Source of the DNA: Bacteroidales bacterium
GTDB taxonomy: Bacteria; Bacteroidota; Bacteroidia; Bacteroidales; UBA932
DNA length: 64,000 nt
Direction of reading: 5' to 3'
Assembly (NCBI GenBank): GCA_017519865.1
Contig: JAFWRQ010000036.1
Location: 16,238-80,237 of the forward strand
The notes beneath the pieces are model-generated. The model worked only from the letters and a program-made list of their open reading frames with translations. It ran no database searches and was not told the DNA's origin. The translations under genes and the position numbers were made by a program. Positions 1 to 8,335 of this stretch are shown here, piece after piece; within the stretch, counting starts at the first letter, position 1; the number at the start of each line of letters is the position of its first letter.

Positions 1-336
1 GACAGCGGCAGCAAGGAAGTCGCCCTGGCGGCGATGCTGCCCTGCATGTGGATCTACAACGAAGTGGGGCTGTATATCCGCAGCATAGCATCGCTCGAAG
101 GCAATCCATACAAGGAATGGGTTCTGGAATACGGCAATGACGAATTCACCGAGGGCGTGAACAGTGTCCTTGCCCTTGCGGACGAGTGGGCTGCTTCCAC
201 GGACGGCGCCACCCGAGCCAGGATGACCCGCGCCTACCTGGAGGCGGCGCTTTTCGAGTACGCCTTCTGGGACTATGGTTATTGCGGTCCAGACAAGGAT
301 TACTCATATATGGATTCTCTGAAAGGCTGGATATGA
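1..336 (+). CDS. tenA: TenA aminopyrimidine aminohydrolase / thiaminase II, C-terminal part
   Basis: The reading frame is open from base 1 and ends at TGA 334-336, so only the last 111 residues are present and the 5' end lies outside the window. The visible protein is all-helical in character and matches the end of TenA: the ALLPC-like segment (here AAMLPCMWIYNEVG), then NPYKEW, then the C-terminal EYAFWDYGY helix that closes the active site in this family. TenA hydrolyses aminopyrimidine breakdown products of thiamine to HMP in the cytoplasm. Its stop overlaps the thiD start as ATGA, and thiD phosphorylates HMP, so the pair forms a thiamine-salvage operon. A TPP riboswitch may lie upstream but cannot be seen. 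Confidence 0.88.
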   Translation, partial: DSGSKEVALAAMLPCMWIYNEVGLYIRSIASLEGNPYKEWVLEYGNDEFTEGVNSVLALADEWAASTDGATRARMTRAYLEAALFEYAFWDYGYCGPDKDYSYMDSLKGWI

Positions 337-1142
337 AAAAGTATCCCATAGTACTGACGATAGCCGGCAGCGACTCCGGAGGAGGAGCCGGCATCCAAGC
401 CGACATAAAGGCCATCTCTGCGACAGGCAGTTACGCAGCCAGCGCCATCACCGCAGTCACCGTGCAGAACACATTGGGCGTAGAAGACGTCCATCCCGTT
501 CCGGTTCCTGTCATATCCGCACAGATAGCTGCCGTACTCAGTGACATAGGTGCCGACGCCGTAAAGATAGGGATGCTCCATAGCGCCGAGGTCGTACTTG
601 CCGTGAAGGAACAGTTGCAGGGATTCGGGGTCACGAACGTCGTCCTGGACCCCGTGATGGTGTCCACTTCGGGACACCGCCTGATCGAGGACTCCGCAGT
701 GAAGGTCCTTTCAGAGGAACTGGTCCCCATGGCCAGGGTCATAACCCCGAACGTCCCTGAGGCAGAGATACTTGCCGGAGAGCGCATCGCCTCGCAGGCC
801 GATCTCCCGCGCATCGCGCGGGCCCTCTCCTTCGGCGGACGCGTCTCCGTCCTGATGAAGGCCGGACACCTGTCGGATGACAAGCTTGTCGACATCTTCT
901 ACAACGCTGAAGCCGATACCATACTCGAACTCCCGTCCAGGCGGCTCCATACGCCCAATACCCACGGAACCGGCTGTACGCTGTCTTCGGCATTCGCATC
1001 TTTCCTCGCACGCGGTTTTGCCTTGGACGACGCCGCCCGTGCAGCCAAGGACTACATCAACTCCGCTATCGTCTCCGGGGCGGATTACTCCATCGGGCAC
1101 GGCCACGGTCCGGTCGACCACTTCTGGGCAACCCACGAATGA
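333..1142 (+). CDS. thiD: Hydroxymethylpyrimidine/phosphomethylpyrimidine kinase
   Basis: 269 residues, the normal ThiD length. The start is the ATG at 333, which overlaps the tenA stop by four bases; a longer frame from 186 would only read through tenA out of frame. The N-terminus has the ribokinase-fold signature TIAGSDSGGGAGIQAD (about residues 7-22), followed by DAVKIGML near residue 75 and LDPVMVSTSGH near residue 107, and the C-terminal NTHGTGCTLSSA (about 209-220) anion-hole motif with the catalytic-base region. It phosphorylates HMP and then HMP-P using ATP. Together with tenA this gives salvage of the pyrimidine half of thiamine. Confidence 0.95.
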   Translation: MKKYPIVLTIAGSDSGGGAGIQADIKAISATGSYAASAITAVTVQNTLGVEDVHPVPVPVISAQIAAVLSDIGADAVKIGMLHSAEVVLAVKEQLQGFGVTNVVLDPVMVSTSGHRLIEDSAVKVLSEELVPMARVITPNVPEAEILAGERIASQADLPRIARALSFGGRVSVLMKAGHLSDDKLVDIFYNAEADTILELPSRRLHTPNTHGTGCTLSSAFASFLARGFALDDAARAAKDYINSAIVSGADYSIGHGHGPVDHFWATHE

Positions 1143-1143
1143 G

Positions 1144-1174
1144 TTTGATTTACAAGGATTTTTCCGTAGATTTG
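1144..1174 (+). promoter_or_regulatory. Bacteroidota-type promoter of rubrerythrin
   Basis: TTTG at 1144-1147, 19 bases, then TAGATTTG at 1167-1174, an exact match to the TTTG/TAnnTTTG consensus of the Bacteroidota housekeeping sigma factor. The predicted start of transcription is near 1180, giving a leader of about 18 bases before the ATG at 1199. The -33 element begins right after the thiD stop. Confidence 0.75.
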
Positions 1175-1198
1175 TATGAATCGTTAATTATATAGACT

Positions 1199-1738
1199 AT
1201 GAGTAACAAGTATGCCGGTACCCAGACCGAGAAAAACCTGGAGGCCGCGTTCGCAGGTGAATCGCAGGCCAGGAACAAATACACCTATTTCGCATCCAGG
1301 GCCAAGAAAGACGGCTTCGAGCAGATTGCAGCGCTCTTCCTCAAGACCGCAGAGAATGAGAAGGAGCACGCCAAACTCTGGTTCAAGGAGTTGAACGGCA
1401 TCGGCGACACCGCACAGAACCTCGCTGCCGCCGCCGACGGCGAGAACTACGAGTGGACCGACATGTACGAGGGCTTCGCCAAGACCGCCGAGGAGGAAGG
1501 ATTCCCCGAGCTGGCCGCCAAGTTCCGCGGAGTCGCGGCCATCGAGAAGCACCACGAGGAGCGCTATCGCGCCCTTCTGAAAAACGTCGAGACTGCAGCG
1601 GTATTTGCCAAGAGCGAAGTGAAGGTATGGGAATGCCGCAACTGCGGACACATCGTCGTAGGCACGAAAGCCCCCGAGATCTGCCCTGTCTGCGCCCATC
1701 CCCAGGCCTATTTCGAGCTTAACGCCGAGAACTATTAG
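1199..1738 (+). CDS. rbr: Rubrerythrin
   Basis: 179 residues. The N-terminal ferritin-like four-helix domain (about 1-135) carries the diiron ligands in [12 protein letters not shown] (E21), ENEKEHAK (E54, H57) and IEKHHEERY (about E116-E120). The C-terminal rubredoxin-like domain has two cysteine pairs, C146/C149 and C162/C165, that bind one iron. Rubrerythrin reduces hydrogen peroxide in the cytoplasm of anaerobes using electrons from rubredoxin or NADH oxidoreductases. It has its own perfect promoter. Its stop codon overlaps the stop codon of the convergent acyl-CoA ligase (TAG 1736-1738 against TAA read from 1737), so no terminator fits between them. Confidence 0.96.
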   Translation: MSNKYAGTQTEKNLEAAFAGESQARNKYTYFASRAKKDGFEQIAALFLKTAENEKEHAKLWFKELNGIGDTAQNLAAAADGENYEWTDMYEGFAKTAEEEGFPELAAKFRGVAAIEKHHEERYRALLKNVETAAVFAKSEVKVWECRNCGHIVVGTKAPEICPVCAHPQAYFELNAENY

Positions 1739-3366
1739 GATTTCTTTTCCGGCTCCTTCTCCTGATACAGGAAGCGGCGGATCTTATGCGTCGCTGTCTT
1801 GTTGAAAGGCTCCTTCATCACTTCCACGTCCTTGATCTTGAGGAACTGGCTGACCTTGGAGTTGACGAAGTCCATCACCTCCTTCTTCTTCTGTTCGAGG
1901 TTTTCGATGAACTTATCCTCACCTTCGAGGTCCCAGTCGATCATGCCGTCGTTGAACTGGACGAGCGCCACGAGCTGGCCGGAGCGTGAAATGACGAGCG
2001 AATCGTTGACTCCTCCGATATTGTTGATGACGCTTTCGATCTCCTCGGGGTAGATGTTCTCGCCTGAGGAGCCGATGATGACATTGCCCATGCGTCCGAG
2101 AATGCCGTAGCGGCCTTTCTTGTCCACGGTGGCCATATCTCCCGTGCGCATCCATCCGTCCTCGGTCATGACCGCACGCGTACGGATATAATCCTTGTAA
2201 TAACCCAGCATGACGTTGGGGCCCTTGACCTGCAGTTCGCCCTGACCGGTCTCGGGGTTGACGTCCGCCAGCCTGACGCTGACTCCGTAAGATGCGGTGC
2301 CGGTGGTGCCTATATGCGTGCGTTTCGGTCCGGCGTCACAGATGAGCGGGGCGGTCTCAGTGAGACCGTAGCCGATGGCGTACGGGAAGCGGCACTTCTT
2401 GAGGAAACGCTCCACCTCCACGTCCAGTTTGGCCCCGCCGATGCCGAAGAAACGGATGCGTCCGCCGAACTGCTTCTTCAGTTTGGTTCCGACCAGCCAA
2501 TATAGGAGCCAGGGCATCTTTTCCTTGAGATAGGACAGGAACCTGCTGGCGTTGATGGTCGGTATGACCTTGCCCCTGATGATCTTCTCGATGATCAGCG
2601 GGACGGAGAGCATCGTGGTGGGACGCAGTTTGGAAATGGCGGCCATGAGGATGGTCGGGGTCGGCGGCTTCTGGATATAATAGACGGATGCACCGCGTGC
2701 GAAAGGATAGAGCATTCCGATGCTCATCTCATAGGTATGGGCGAGCGGGAGGATGGACAGGAATACATCCTTGCGGTATACGTGATGGGCATACCAGGAC
2801 TCCTCGACATTGGCGCAGAAGTTCCTGTGGCTCAGCATCACGCCCTTGGCGTTGCCGGTGGTGCCGGAGGTGTAGATGATGGCGGCTATGTCCATCGGCT
2901 CGGGATGCTTGGTGGTGCCGTCGCAGGTGTATTTGGTCTCGTCGGCACGGATGAGCTCGAAGGAATTGATGTCGATCACGAGGTGCAGGCGTTTCAGGGC
3001 CTCCTCGCTGATCTTGGGGAGCTGCTTGCGCGACACGAATGCGGCCTTGGCATCGGAATGCGCAAGGATGTTCTCCACTTCGTTTGGCGAAACCTCGGGA
3101 AGCATCGGGACGGCGATGCGGCCGTTGGAAGTGATGGCGAAGAACGCCACACCCCAGTTGGGCATGTTCTCCGACAGGATCGCGATCTTGTCGGAGGCGT
3201 TTATGCCGAAGGTCGCGAGCGCGCCTGACAGGCGGTCGCAGGTCTCCTTGAAACGCGAATATGTATAATGCTGGCCACCATCCACGAAATCGGATGCCGT
3301 CCTCTTGGCATAGGCGGACGAGGAATACTCCAGAATGTCCGAGAGTGTCGAGAAGGAATGTCTCAT
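1735..3366 (-). CDS. AMP-dependent acyl-CoA synthetase (long-chain fatty acid type), paralogue 1
   Basis: 543 residues of the ANL adenylating superfamily. The P-loop-like motif [11 protein letters not shown] is at residues 165-175, the adenine-binding YGLTET block lies near residue 345, TGD near 410, and the C-terminal lysine needed for adenylation sits in [10 protein letters not shown] close to the end. It should activate a fatty acid to acyl-AMP and acyl-CoA. The stop of the gene abuts the start of the small acyltransferase encoded just upstream (3917-3366; they share base 3366), so the two are translationally coupled and probably act in one pathway: fatty acid activation and esterification. 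A second ligase of the same architecture lies at 8336-9979. The substrate cannot be told from sequence. Confidence 0.85.
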   Translation of the reverse strand: MRHSFSTLSDILEYSSSAYAKRTASDFVDGGQHYTYSRFKETCDRLSGALATFGINASDKIAILSENMPNWGVAFFAITSNGRIAVPMLPEVSPNEVENILAHSDAKAAFVSRKQLPKISEEALKRLHLVIDINSFELIRADETKYTCDGTTKHPEPMDIAAIIYTSGTTGNAKGVMLSHRNFCANVEESWYAHHVYRKDVFLSILPLAHTYEMSIGMLYPFARGASVYYIQKPPTPTILMAAISKLRPTTMLSVPLIIEKIIRGKVIPTINASRFLSYLKEKMPWLLYWLVGTKLKKQFGGRIRFFGIGGAKLDVEVERFLKKCRFPYAIGYGLTETAPLICDAGPKRTHIGTTGTASYGVSVRLADVNPETGQGELQVKGPNVMLGYYKDYIRTRAVMTEDGWMRTGDMATVDKKGRYGILGRMGNVIIGSSGENIYPEEIESVINNIGGVNDSLVISRSGQLVALVQFNDGMIDWDLEGEDKFIENLEQKKKEVMDFVNSKVSQFLKIKDVEVMKEPFNKTATHKIRRFLYQEKEPEKKS

Positions 3367-3917
3367 CAGTGTGTCCTGTACTTTTCAGGGTGTCTTCCAC
3401 CCAGGTCCATTGATTCGTAGATCTGCTGGATACGGCGCGTATCGGCCGCCGCATCGTCGGTAAGCTCCACCTTTTCGCCGCAGCCTATGAGCTTGCGCTT
3501 CCAGTCGAAATAACCGAGATAGACCGGGATGCCTGCGGTGCGCGCAATGAGATGATAGCCTGTCTTCCAACGGGCGACGGGCTTGCGAGTACCTTCGGGA
3601 GCGATGGCAAGGTGGAAATGCTCGCGTGTCTCCATCTCGCGGATCACCGAGCGGACGATAGCAGAAGGATTGGAGCGGTCCACCGGGATGCCTCCCATTG
3701 CCCGGACGATCCATCCGAGCGGGGGAAAGAACATCTCTTTCTTTACCATGCACAAAGCCTTGCCGCCTATCGCCTCGTAGAACAGGTAGGCGACGACGAA
3801 ATCGAGGATGGACGTATGGGGGACGCCAAGGAGGATGCATTTGTCCTCTTCAGGCAGGTGCCCGTCCATCTTCCACCCCCACACCTTCATGATCAGCCGG
3901 CAGAATCTTCTCCACAT
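3366..3917 (-). CDS. Small 1-acylglycerol-3-phosphate acyltransferase-like protein (PlsC family)
   Basis: I start at the ATG at 3917 (183 residues); a longer frame to 4223 would run back through the promoter and start of the divergent ketosynthase. The HX4D catalytic motif is GVPHTSILDF with H34 and D39; MGGIPVDRSN follows around residue 75 and the APEGTR phosphate-binding motif around residue 112. At 183 residues it is shorter than housekeeping PlsC and lacks an obvious N-terminal membrane helix, so it belongs to the short acyltransferase group found in Bacteroidota. It overlaps the downstream acyl-CoA ligase gene by one base. It lies back to back with a fabF-like gene, which suggests a shared role in lipid assembly. 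Confidence 0.8.
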   Translation of the reverse strand: MWRRFCRLIMKVWGWKMDGHLPEEDKCILLGVPHTSILDFVVAYLFYEAIGGKALCMVKKEMFFPPLGWIVRAMGGIPVDRSNPSAIVRSVIREMETREHFHLAIAPEGTRKPVARWKTGYHLIARTAGIPVYLGYFDWKRKLIGCGEKVELTDDAAADTRRIQQIYESMDLGGRHPEKYRTH

Positions 3918-3938
3918 AACGATTTTGTATAATTGATA

Positions 3939-3946
3939 CAAAAATA
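3939..3946 (-). promoter_or_regulatory. -7 element for the acyltransferase/ligase operon
   Basis: Read on the minus strand this is TATTTTTG, an exact TAnnTTTG. It lies 21 bases ahead of the ATG at 3917. I do not see a clear TTTG at the right distance upstream, so the promoter may be weak or activated. Confidence 0.45.
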
Positions 3947-4006
3947 GTCTTTTTTGCTCTGACACGGAAACATCGGGGAGCATTTTGTGGTCAAAATGGC
4001 AGGAAA

Positions 4007-4030
4007 AGTGGCGAAAGGATTTTCGCCACT
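4007..4030. promoter_or_regulatory. Perfect 10-bp inverted repeat, candidate operator
   Basis: AGTGGCGAAA (4007-4016), a GGAT spacer, then TTTCGCCACT (4021-4030): ten perfectly paired positions. There is no T-run on either side, so it is not a terminator. It covers the -33 position of the ketosynthase promoter whose -7 box is at 4044-4051, and lies upstream of the divergent acyltransferase promoter, so a dimeric repressor such as a TetR-type regulator could control both directions. Confidence 0.55.
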
Positions 4031-4043
4031 CGGCCCAAAGACG

Positions 4044-4051
4044 TATCTTTG
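4044..4051 (+). promoter_or_regulatory. -7 element of the ketosynthase promoter
   Basis: TATCTTTG, an exact TAnnTTTG, 22 bases before the chosen ATG at 4074. The -33 position falls inside the inverted repeat at 4007-4030. It decides the start: the longer frame from 3987 would begin upstream of the transcript. Confidence 0.6.
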
Positions 4052-4073
4052 CAAATCCAAATATTGCAATGAA

Positions 4074-5321
4074 ATGGAAGAAAGAAGAGTAGTCATCACC
4101 GGAATGGGCGTCATCTCTCCCATCGGAAACGATATAGATACATTCAAGCACAGCATCGCCGAAGGCGTCTGCGGCATCGTCCCCATCGAGGGGATGGACG
4201 AGTTCGGAGAACTCCCGGTCCACGTGGCCGGACGGGTCCGGGACTTCAACCCCGTCGGGTTGGGGATGGACGCTGCCAGCGTGCGCCGCAGCGACCAGTT
4301 CAGCCAGTTCGCCACCTGCGCGGCCATCCAGGCCGTGGCACAGAGCGGTCTGGAGTCAGGAGTCAACATCGAACCGGACCGCTTTGGAGTCTATGTCGGA
4401 TCGGGCATCGGAGGCATGCAGACCTTCGTCAAGCAGACGCGAGTGATGGTGGACGAGGGCGTTTCGCGCATATCCCCCCACTTCATCCCGATGCTCATCA
4501 GCAACATCGGCGCAGGCAACATCGCCATCCGTTTCAACGCACAGGGCCCCTGTCTGCCCGTCGTCTCGGCCTGTTCCACCAGCACCCACGCCGTAGGCGA
4601 GGCCTTCAGAGCCGTCAAGTACGGACAGGCTGACGCCATCATCGCGGGAGGCTCGGAAGCGGCCGTCACTCCCCTTGGTTTGGGAGGCTTCGCCAACATA
4701 AAGGCCCTGTCCACTTCCGCCGACCCGCTCCAGGCCAGCCTGCCTTTCGACCGCCGCAGAGGCGGCTTCGTGATGGCGGAAGGCGCGGCAATGCTTGTGC
4801 TCGAAGAGTACGGACACGCCGTGCGGCGCGGGGCGCAGATCATCGCGGAGGTGGCTGGATACGGCAACACCTGCGACGCCTACCACTATACCGCACCCAG
4901 GCCTGACGGCACCACCACTGCCGCAGCGGTGAAGCAATCCCTCCGGGAGGCCGGCTACGAGTCCGGCAAGATGCTCTATATCAATGCCCACGGCACCGGC
5001 ACGTTGCTCAATGACAAGTGTGAGACAGCGGCATTCAAACTGGCTCTCGGCGAAGATGAAGCCCGCAAGGCCATGATCAGTTCGACCAAATCCATGACCG
5101 GACACATGATAGGCGCAGCGGGAGCCGCGGAGCTGATCGCTTCAGCGATCGCCCTCCAGTGCGGCTTCCTCCCCCCTACCATCGGCTACGCCGAGCCCGA
5201 TCCGGACTGCGACCTGGACTACATACCGCGCACGGCACGGCAGATCCAGGCCGAGTTCGCCCTTTCAAGCTCGCTCGGATTCGGCGGACACAATGCAGTG
5301 GTGACGCTCAGGAGGATCTGA
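4074..5321 (+). CDS. fabF: Beta-ketoacyl-ACP synthase II (FabF/KAS II family)
   Basis: 415 residues from the ATG at 4074, which starts the normal KAS N-terminus MEERRVVITGMGVISPIGN. The nucleophilic cysteine is C167 in SACSTSTHAVG; the first histidine is in NAHGTGTLLND and the second in STKSMTGHMIGAAGA, so the Cys-His-His triad is complete. The enzyme condenses malonyl-ACP with acyl-ACP in fatty acid elongation. It stands alone, without acpP, and is divergent from an acyltransferase and acyl-CoA ligase. A specialised KAS of a lipid or aryl-polyene-type pathway is a possible alternative, but none of the other genes of such a cluster are present. Confidence 0.87.
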   Translation: MEERRVVITGMGVISPIGNDIDTFKHSIAEGVCGIVPIEGMDEFGELPVHVAGRVRDFNPVGLGMDAASVRRSDQFSQFATCAAIQAVAQSGLESGVNIEPDRFGVYVGSGIGGMQTFVKQTRVMVDEGVSRISPHFIPMLISNIGAGNIAIRFNAQGPCLPVVSACSTSTHAVGEAFRAVKYGQADAIIAGGSEAAVTPLGLGGFANIKALSTSADPLQASLPFDRRRGGFVMAEGAAMLVLEEYGHAVRRGAQIIAEVAGYGNTCDAYHYTAPRPDGTTTAAAVKQSLREAGYESGKMLYINAHGTGTLLNDKCETAAFKLALGEDEARKAMISSTKSMTGHMIGAAGAAELIASAIALQCGFLPPTIGYAEPDPDCDLDYIPRTARQIQAEFALSSSLGFGGHNAVVTLRRI

Positions 5322-5325
5322 CAGC

Positions 5326-6357
5326 CTAACGCAGGTCGGCTATCTCGTAGATGAGTCTCTCTGTTTTTTCCCAGCCCAGACACGGGTCGGTGATGGATTT
5401 GCCGTAGACACAGCCGCCCAGGCTCTGGGAACCGTCCTCTATATAGGATTCGATCATAAGGCCCTTGACCAGACGATAGACATCGTCGCTGTGACGGGTG
5501 CTGTGCAGGACCTCCTTGGCTATACGTATCTGTTCCAGATAACGCTTGTCAGAATTGGCATGGTTGCAGTCGACTATGACGGCGGGGTTCCGCAACGATG
5601 TCGCCTCGCTGTACATCCGCGCCAGCGTCATGAGATCCTCGTAATGATAGTTGGGATGGGTCTTTCCGTAGTTGTCGACATAGCCCCTGAGGATGGCATG
5701 CGCGAAAGGGTTGCCTTCACTCTGTACCTCCCAGTTGCGGTAGATGAAGATATGCGAGCCCTGAGCGGCCCGGATGGAGTTCATCATCACCGAAAGGTCG
5801 CCGCTGGTAGGATTCTTCATGCCCACGGGGACGTCCAGGCCACTCGCGGTAAGGCGGTGCTGCTGGTCTTCGACGCTGCGCGCACCGACCGCCACGTATG
5901 AGATGAGGTCGGACAGGAAATGGTGGTTCTCAGGATAGAGCATTTCGTCGGCGCAGGAGAACCCGAAGTCGTTGATGGCTTTCATGTGCATCCTTCGGAT
6001 GGACAGGACGCCTTTGATGATGTCCGGGTTGGCTATGGGATTGGGCTGATGGAGCATGCCTTTGTAGCCGGCGCCGGTCGTACGGGGTTTGTTGGTATAG
6101 ATGCGGGGGATGATAACGATCTTGTCCTTGACCTTTTCCTGGACAGGACGCAGACGGCCGATGTAGTCCAGCACGGCGTCCTCCCTGTCGGCAGAGCAAG
6201 GGCCGATGACAAGGATAAGCTTGTCCGACACGCCCCGCAGCACGTCACGTATCTGCCGGTCGTTCTCCTTCTTGGCCAAGGCCGCTTCCTGGGAAATGGG
6301 ATACATGTCCTTCACCTCCTGGGGGTTGAACAGTTCCCGCTTGAATATCATGTTCAT
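5326..6357 (-). CDS. aroF: 3-deoxy-7-phosphoheptulonate (DAHP) synthase, class I AroF/G/H type
   Basis: 343 residues from ATG 6357; a TTG at 6375 would extend it by six residues into the tyrA end, and a second ATG at 6351 is also possible. Recognisable blocks are VIGPCSADREDAV, the PEP/E4P-binding RIYTNKPRTTGAGYKGM, the ARSVEDQQHR segment and the metal-binding DCNHANSDKRY. It catalyses the first step of the shikimate pathway from PEP and erythrose 4-phosphate. It is the last gene of an operon after pheA and tyrA, so the committed entry step is expressed together with the phenylalanine and tyrosine branches. The AroF/G/H isozyme name is nominal. Confidence 0.92.
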   Translation of the reverse strand: MNMIFKRELFNPQEVKDMYPISQEAALAKKENDRQIRDVLRGVSDKLILVIGPCSADREDAVLDYIGRLRPVQEKVKDKIVIIPRIYTNKPRTTGAGYKGMLHQPNPIANPDIIKGVLSIRRMHMKAINDFGFSCADEMLYPENHHFLSDLISYVAVGARSVEDQQHRLTASGLDVPVGMKNPTSGDLSVMMNSIRAAQGSHIFIYRNWEVQSEGNPFAHAILRGYVDNYGKTHPNYHYEDLMTLARMYSEATSLRNPAVIVDCNHANSDKRYLEQIRIAKEVLHSTRHSDDVYRLVKGLMIESYIEDGSQSLGGCVYGKSITDPCLGWEKTERLIYEIADLR

Positions 6358-6364
6358 ATCAACT

Positions 6365-7216
6365 TCATTTATCAAACCGGCTCCTCCTCTCGGTGGAGAT
6401 CCTCATCATTTCCTGCATTTTGGGGATATCGCCTTCCGCTACGGCTTCTCGCAATTCGCCGAATTTCTCCGCGAAAAGGTCCATCTGCGAAAGCAACTCG
6501 TCCCTGTTAAGGAGGAACAGTTCGCTCCACATCCCTTCATTTATCCGTGCTATGCGCGTCAAGTCACGGAAAGAATCACCGGTAAACTTCGCCAGATGCT
6601 CCGACTCCTTGCTGTTCATCAGGGCCACGGCGATGCAATGGGTAAGCTGACTCAGGAAGCCTATCATCTCGTCGTGCATCTCCGGTGTGAGACGTGAGAT
6701 ACATCCGAATCCGAGCGTGCGGCCAAGTTCCTCGCAGGTGCGGACAGCCTGCTCGGTATTGGCCGGGGTCGGAGTAACGATATAATTCGCACCCTTGAAG
6801 ATGCTGCTGTCAGCATTCTCCACGCCGTATACTTCACGTCCTGCCATCGGATGCGCGCCCACGAACTCAAGGTCTGGGCGAAGCATTTCCTCCACCTTGT
6901 AAACCACAGCCCTCTTGACCCCGGTGACATCGGTCAAAAGCGCACCTGGCCTTATAAAGCCCTGGTACCGTTCGATCCAGGACAGGAAGACATGGGGATA
7001 AAGGGCGAAAACGACGATATCAAAACGCGATACGTAATCCTCAGTCACCTCGATGCTGCCGCTGTCGATGATACCCTTCGCAAGGGCATAGTCCAGCGTC
7101 TTCTGCGACCTCGTTACGGCACCCACCTCATAACCGGCCTTCCTGAGGCCCTCGGCGTAACTTCCGCCAATAAGCCCGAGTCCGACTATCAATATCCTGG
7201 TCCCCTGTGCGAGCAT
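6365..7216 (-). CDS. tyrA: Prephenate dehydrogenase
   Basis: 283 residues from the ATG at 7216. The N-terminal dinucleotide-binding motif is ILIVGLGLIGGSYAEGL (about residues 7-23). A conserved catalytic region FVGAHPMAGREVYGVENA lies near residue 120 and contains the key histidine. The all-helical dimerisation domain follows. The enzyme oxidatively decarboxylates prephenate to 4-hydroxyphenylpyruvate for tyrosine synthesis. The start overlaps the pheA stop as TGATG (one shared base), a sign of translational coupling. No chorismate mutase or ACT domain is fused to it; the mutase is on PheA. Confidence 0.93.
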   Translation of the reverse strand: MLAQGTRILIVGLGLIGGSYAEGLRKAGYEVGAVTRSQKTLDYALAKGIIDSGSIEVTEDYVSRFDIVVFALYPHVFLSWIERYQGFIRPGALLTDVTGVKRAVVYKVEEMLRPDLEFVGAHPMAGREVYGVENADSSIFKGANYIVTPTPANTEQAVRTCEELGRTLGFGCISRLTPEMHDEMIGFLSQLTHCIAVALMNSKESEHLAKFTGDSFRDLTRIARINEGMWSELFLLNRDELLSQMDLFAEKFGELREAVAEGDIPKMQEMMRISTERRSRFDK

Positions 7217-8325
7217 CAGTCCTCCCCTCCGGAATAAGTATCCTTCCTGTATGTGCCGAGCAGTTTCAGCTTCTCGCACACCGATCCGAGCTGGAGGAGC
7301 AGGTCCTCGCCGTCCGGCGTATTGATGTTGCCTTCAAGTTCGATGAAGAAATAGTAGTTCCACATCAACTCCTTCATGGGACGGCTGTGGAGATTGCACA
7401 TGTTGAAGCCGTGTGAACCTATGATGTTCAAAGTCTTGGCCAATGCTCCGGCCTCGTTGGCGACCGTGAAGACCAGGACGAAATGCTCGTCCATGCGCGC
7501 ACTGCGCGAAGGCATGTTGCGGGTCCTGGTGAAGGTGGCGAAACGGGTGGTATTGGTCCTGCCGGTATTGATGCGGCGTTCGAGTACCTCCAATCCATAC
7601 AGGCCAGCAGCCTCCGAAGAGGCTATGGCTGCAACTGAAGGATCGCCGAGGTCGGCCACATACTGCGCGGCAACGGCGGTATTGGACATCTCCACTATTT
7701 CGTAACCGTGGTCTTGGACATATCGGAAACACTGGGCCAAAGCCTGGGGATGGCTGACGACCTTGCGGATGCCGGCTTTATCGGCCCCCTTGATGCCAAG
7801 GAGATACTGCGAAACCTCTACATCGATCATCTTGTTGACATAAAGGCTTCCGGAGAAAGCCATGTCCATGACGTTCCCGACATCCCCTGCGAAACTGTTC
7901 TCCAAAGGGAGGAGGGCTGCATCCACCAGGCCCGACTCACAGGCCTTGTACGCCGATTCGAAATCCTGGAACGGTACAAGATGGGCAGAAGGGTACAGGT
8001 GCTTGGCGGCAATGTAGGAGAACGCCCCGGGGACACCGCAGTAAGCGACTTTCATACCCTGTAGCAAGCGCTCCTGATAGGCCGAGGAATAAGCCATCAC
8101 ACCCTTGATGAAGGGTACGTAGTACTCCCGCAGCACAGGGTCGTCGACCAGCTGTGTGTTGCGGTTCAACACGTCCTCTTCGCGGGAAGCGTCCGTCACG
8201 GGAAGTCCGTTGAGCTTTTTGTACTCGGCAATGTCCTCTACGAGGTGCATGCGCTCTACGAAAAGCCCGGCCATCTCCTCGTCGATGGCGCTTACCCTTT
8301 TCCTTGCATCATCCAGTACCGACAT
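7216..8325 (-). CDS. pheA: Bifunctional chorismate mutase / prephenate dehydratase (P-protein)
   Basis: 369 residues with three domains. Residues 1 to about 85 are an AroQ-type chorismate mutase (MSVLDDARKRVSAIDEEMAGLFVERM, and a central YKKLNGLPVTDASREE). About 88-275 is prephenate dehydratase with VAYCGVPGAFSYIAA, the ENSFAGDV block and the catalytic TNTTRFATF. About 285-360 is an ACT domain (NEAGALAKTLNIIGSHGFN, then LHSRPMKEL) that normally senses phenylalanine for feedback inhibition. It converts chorismate to phenylpyruvate. The gene follows the second acyl-CoA ligase by 10 bases and overlaps tyrA by one base. Confidence 0.94.
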   Translation of the reverse strand: MSVLDDARKRVSAIDEEMAGLFVERMHLVEDIAEYKKLNGLPVTDASREEDVLNRNTQLVDDPVLREYYVPFIKGVMAYSSAYQERLLQGMKVAYCGVPGAFSYIAAKHLYPSAHLVPFQDFESAYKACESGLVDAALLPLENSFAGDVGNVMDMAFSGSLYVNKMIDVEVSQYLLGIKGADKAGIRKVVSHPQALAQCFRYVQDHGYEIVEMSNTAVAAQYVADLGDPSVAAIASSEAAGLYGLEVLERRINTGRTNTTRFATFTRTRNMPSRSARMDEHFVLVFTVANEAGALAKTLNIIGSHGFNMCNLHSRPMKELMWNYYFFIELEGNINTPDGEDLLLQLGSVCEKLKLLGTYRKDTYSGGED

Positions 8326-8335
8326 GAGTGATATC

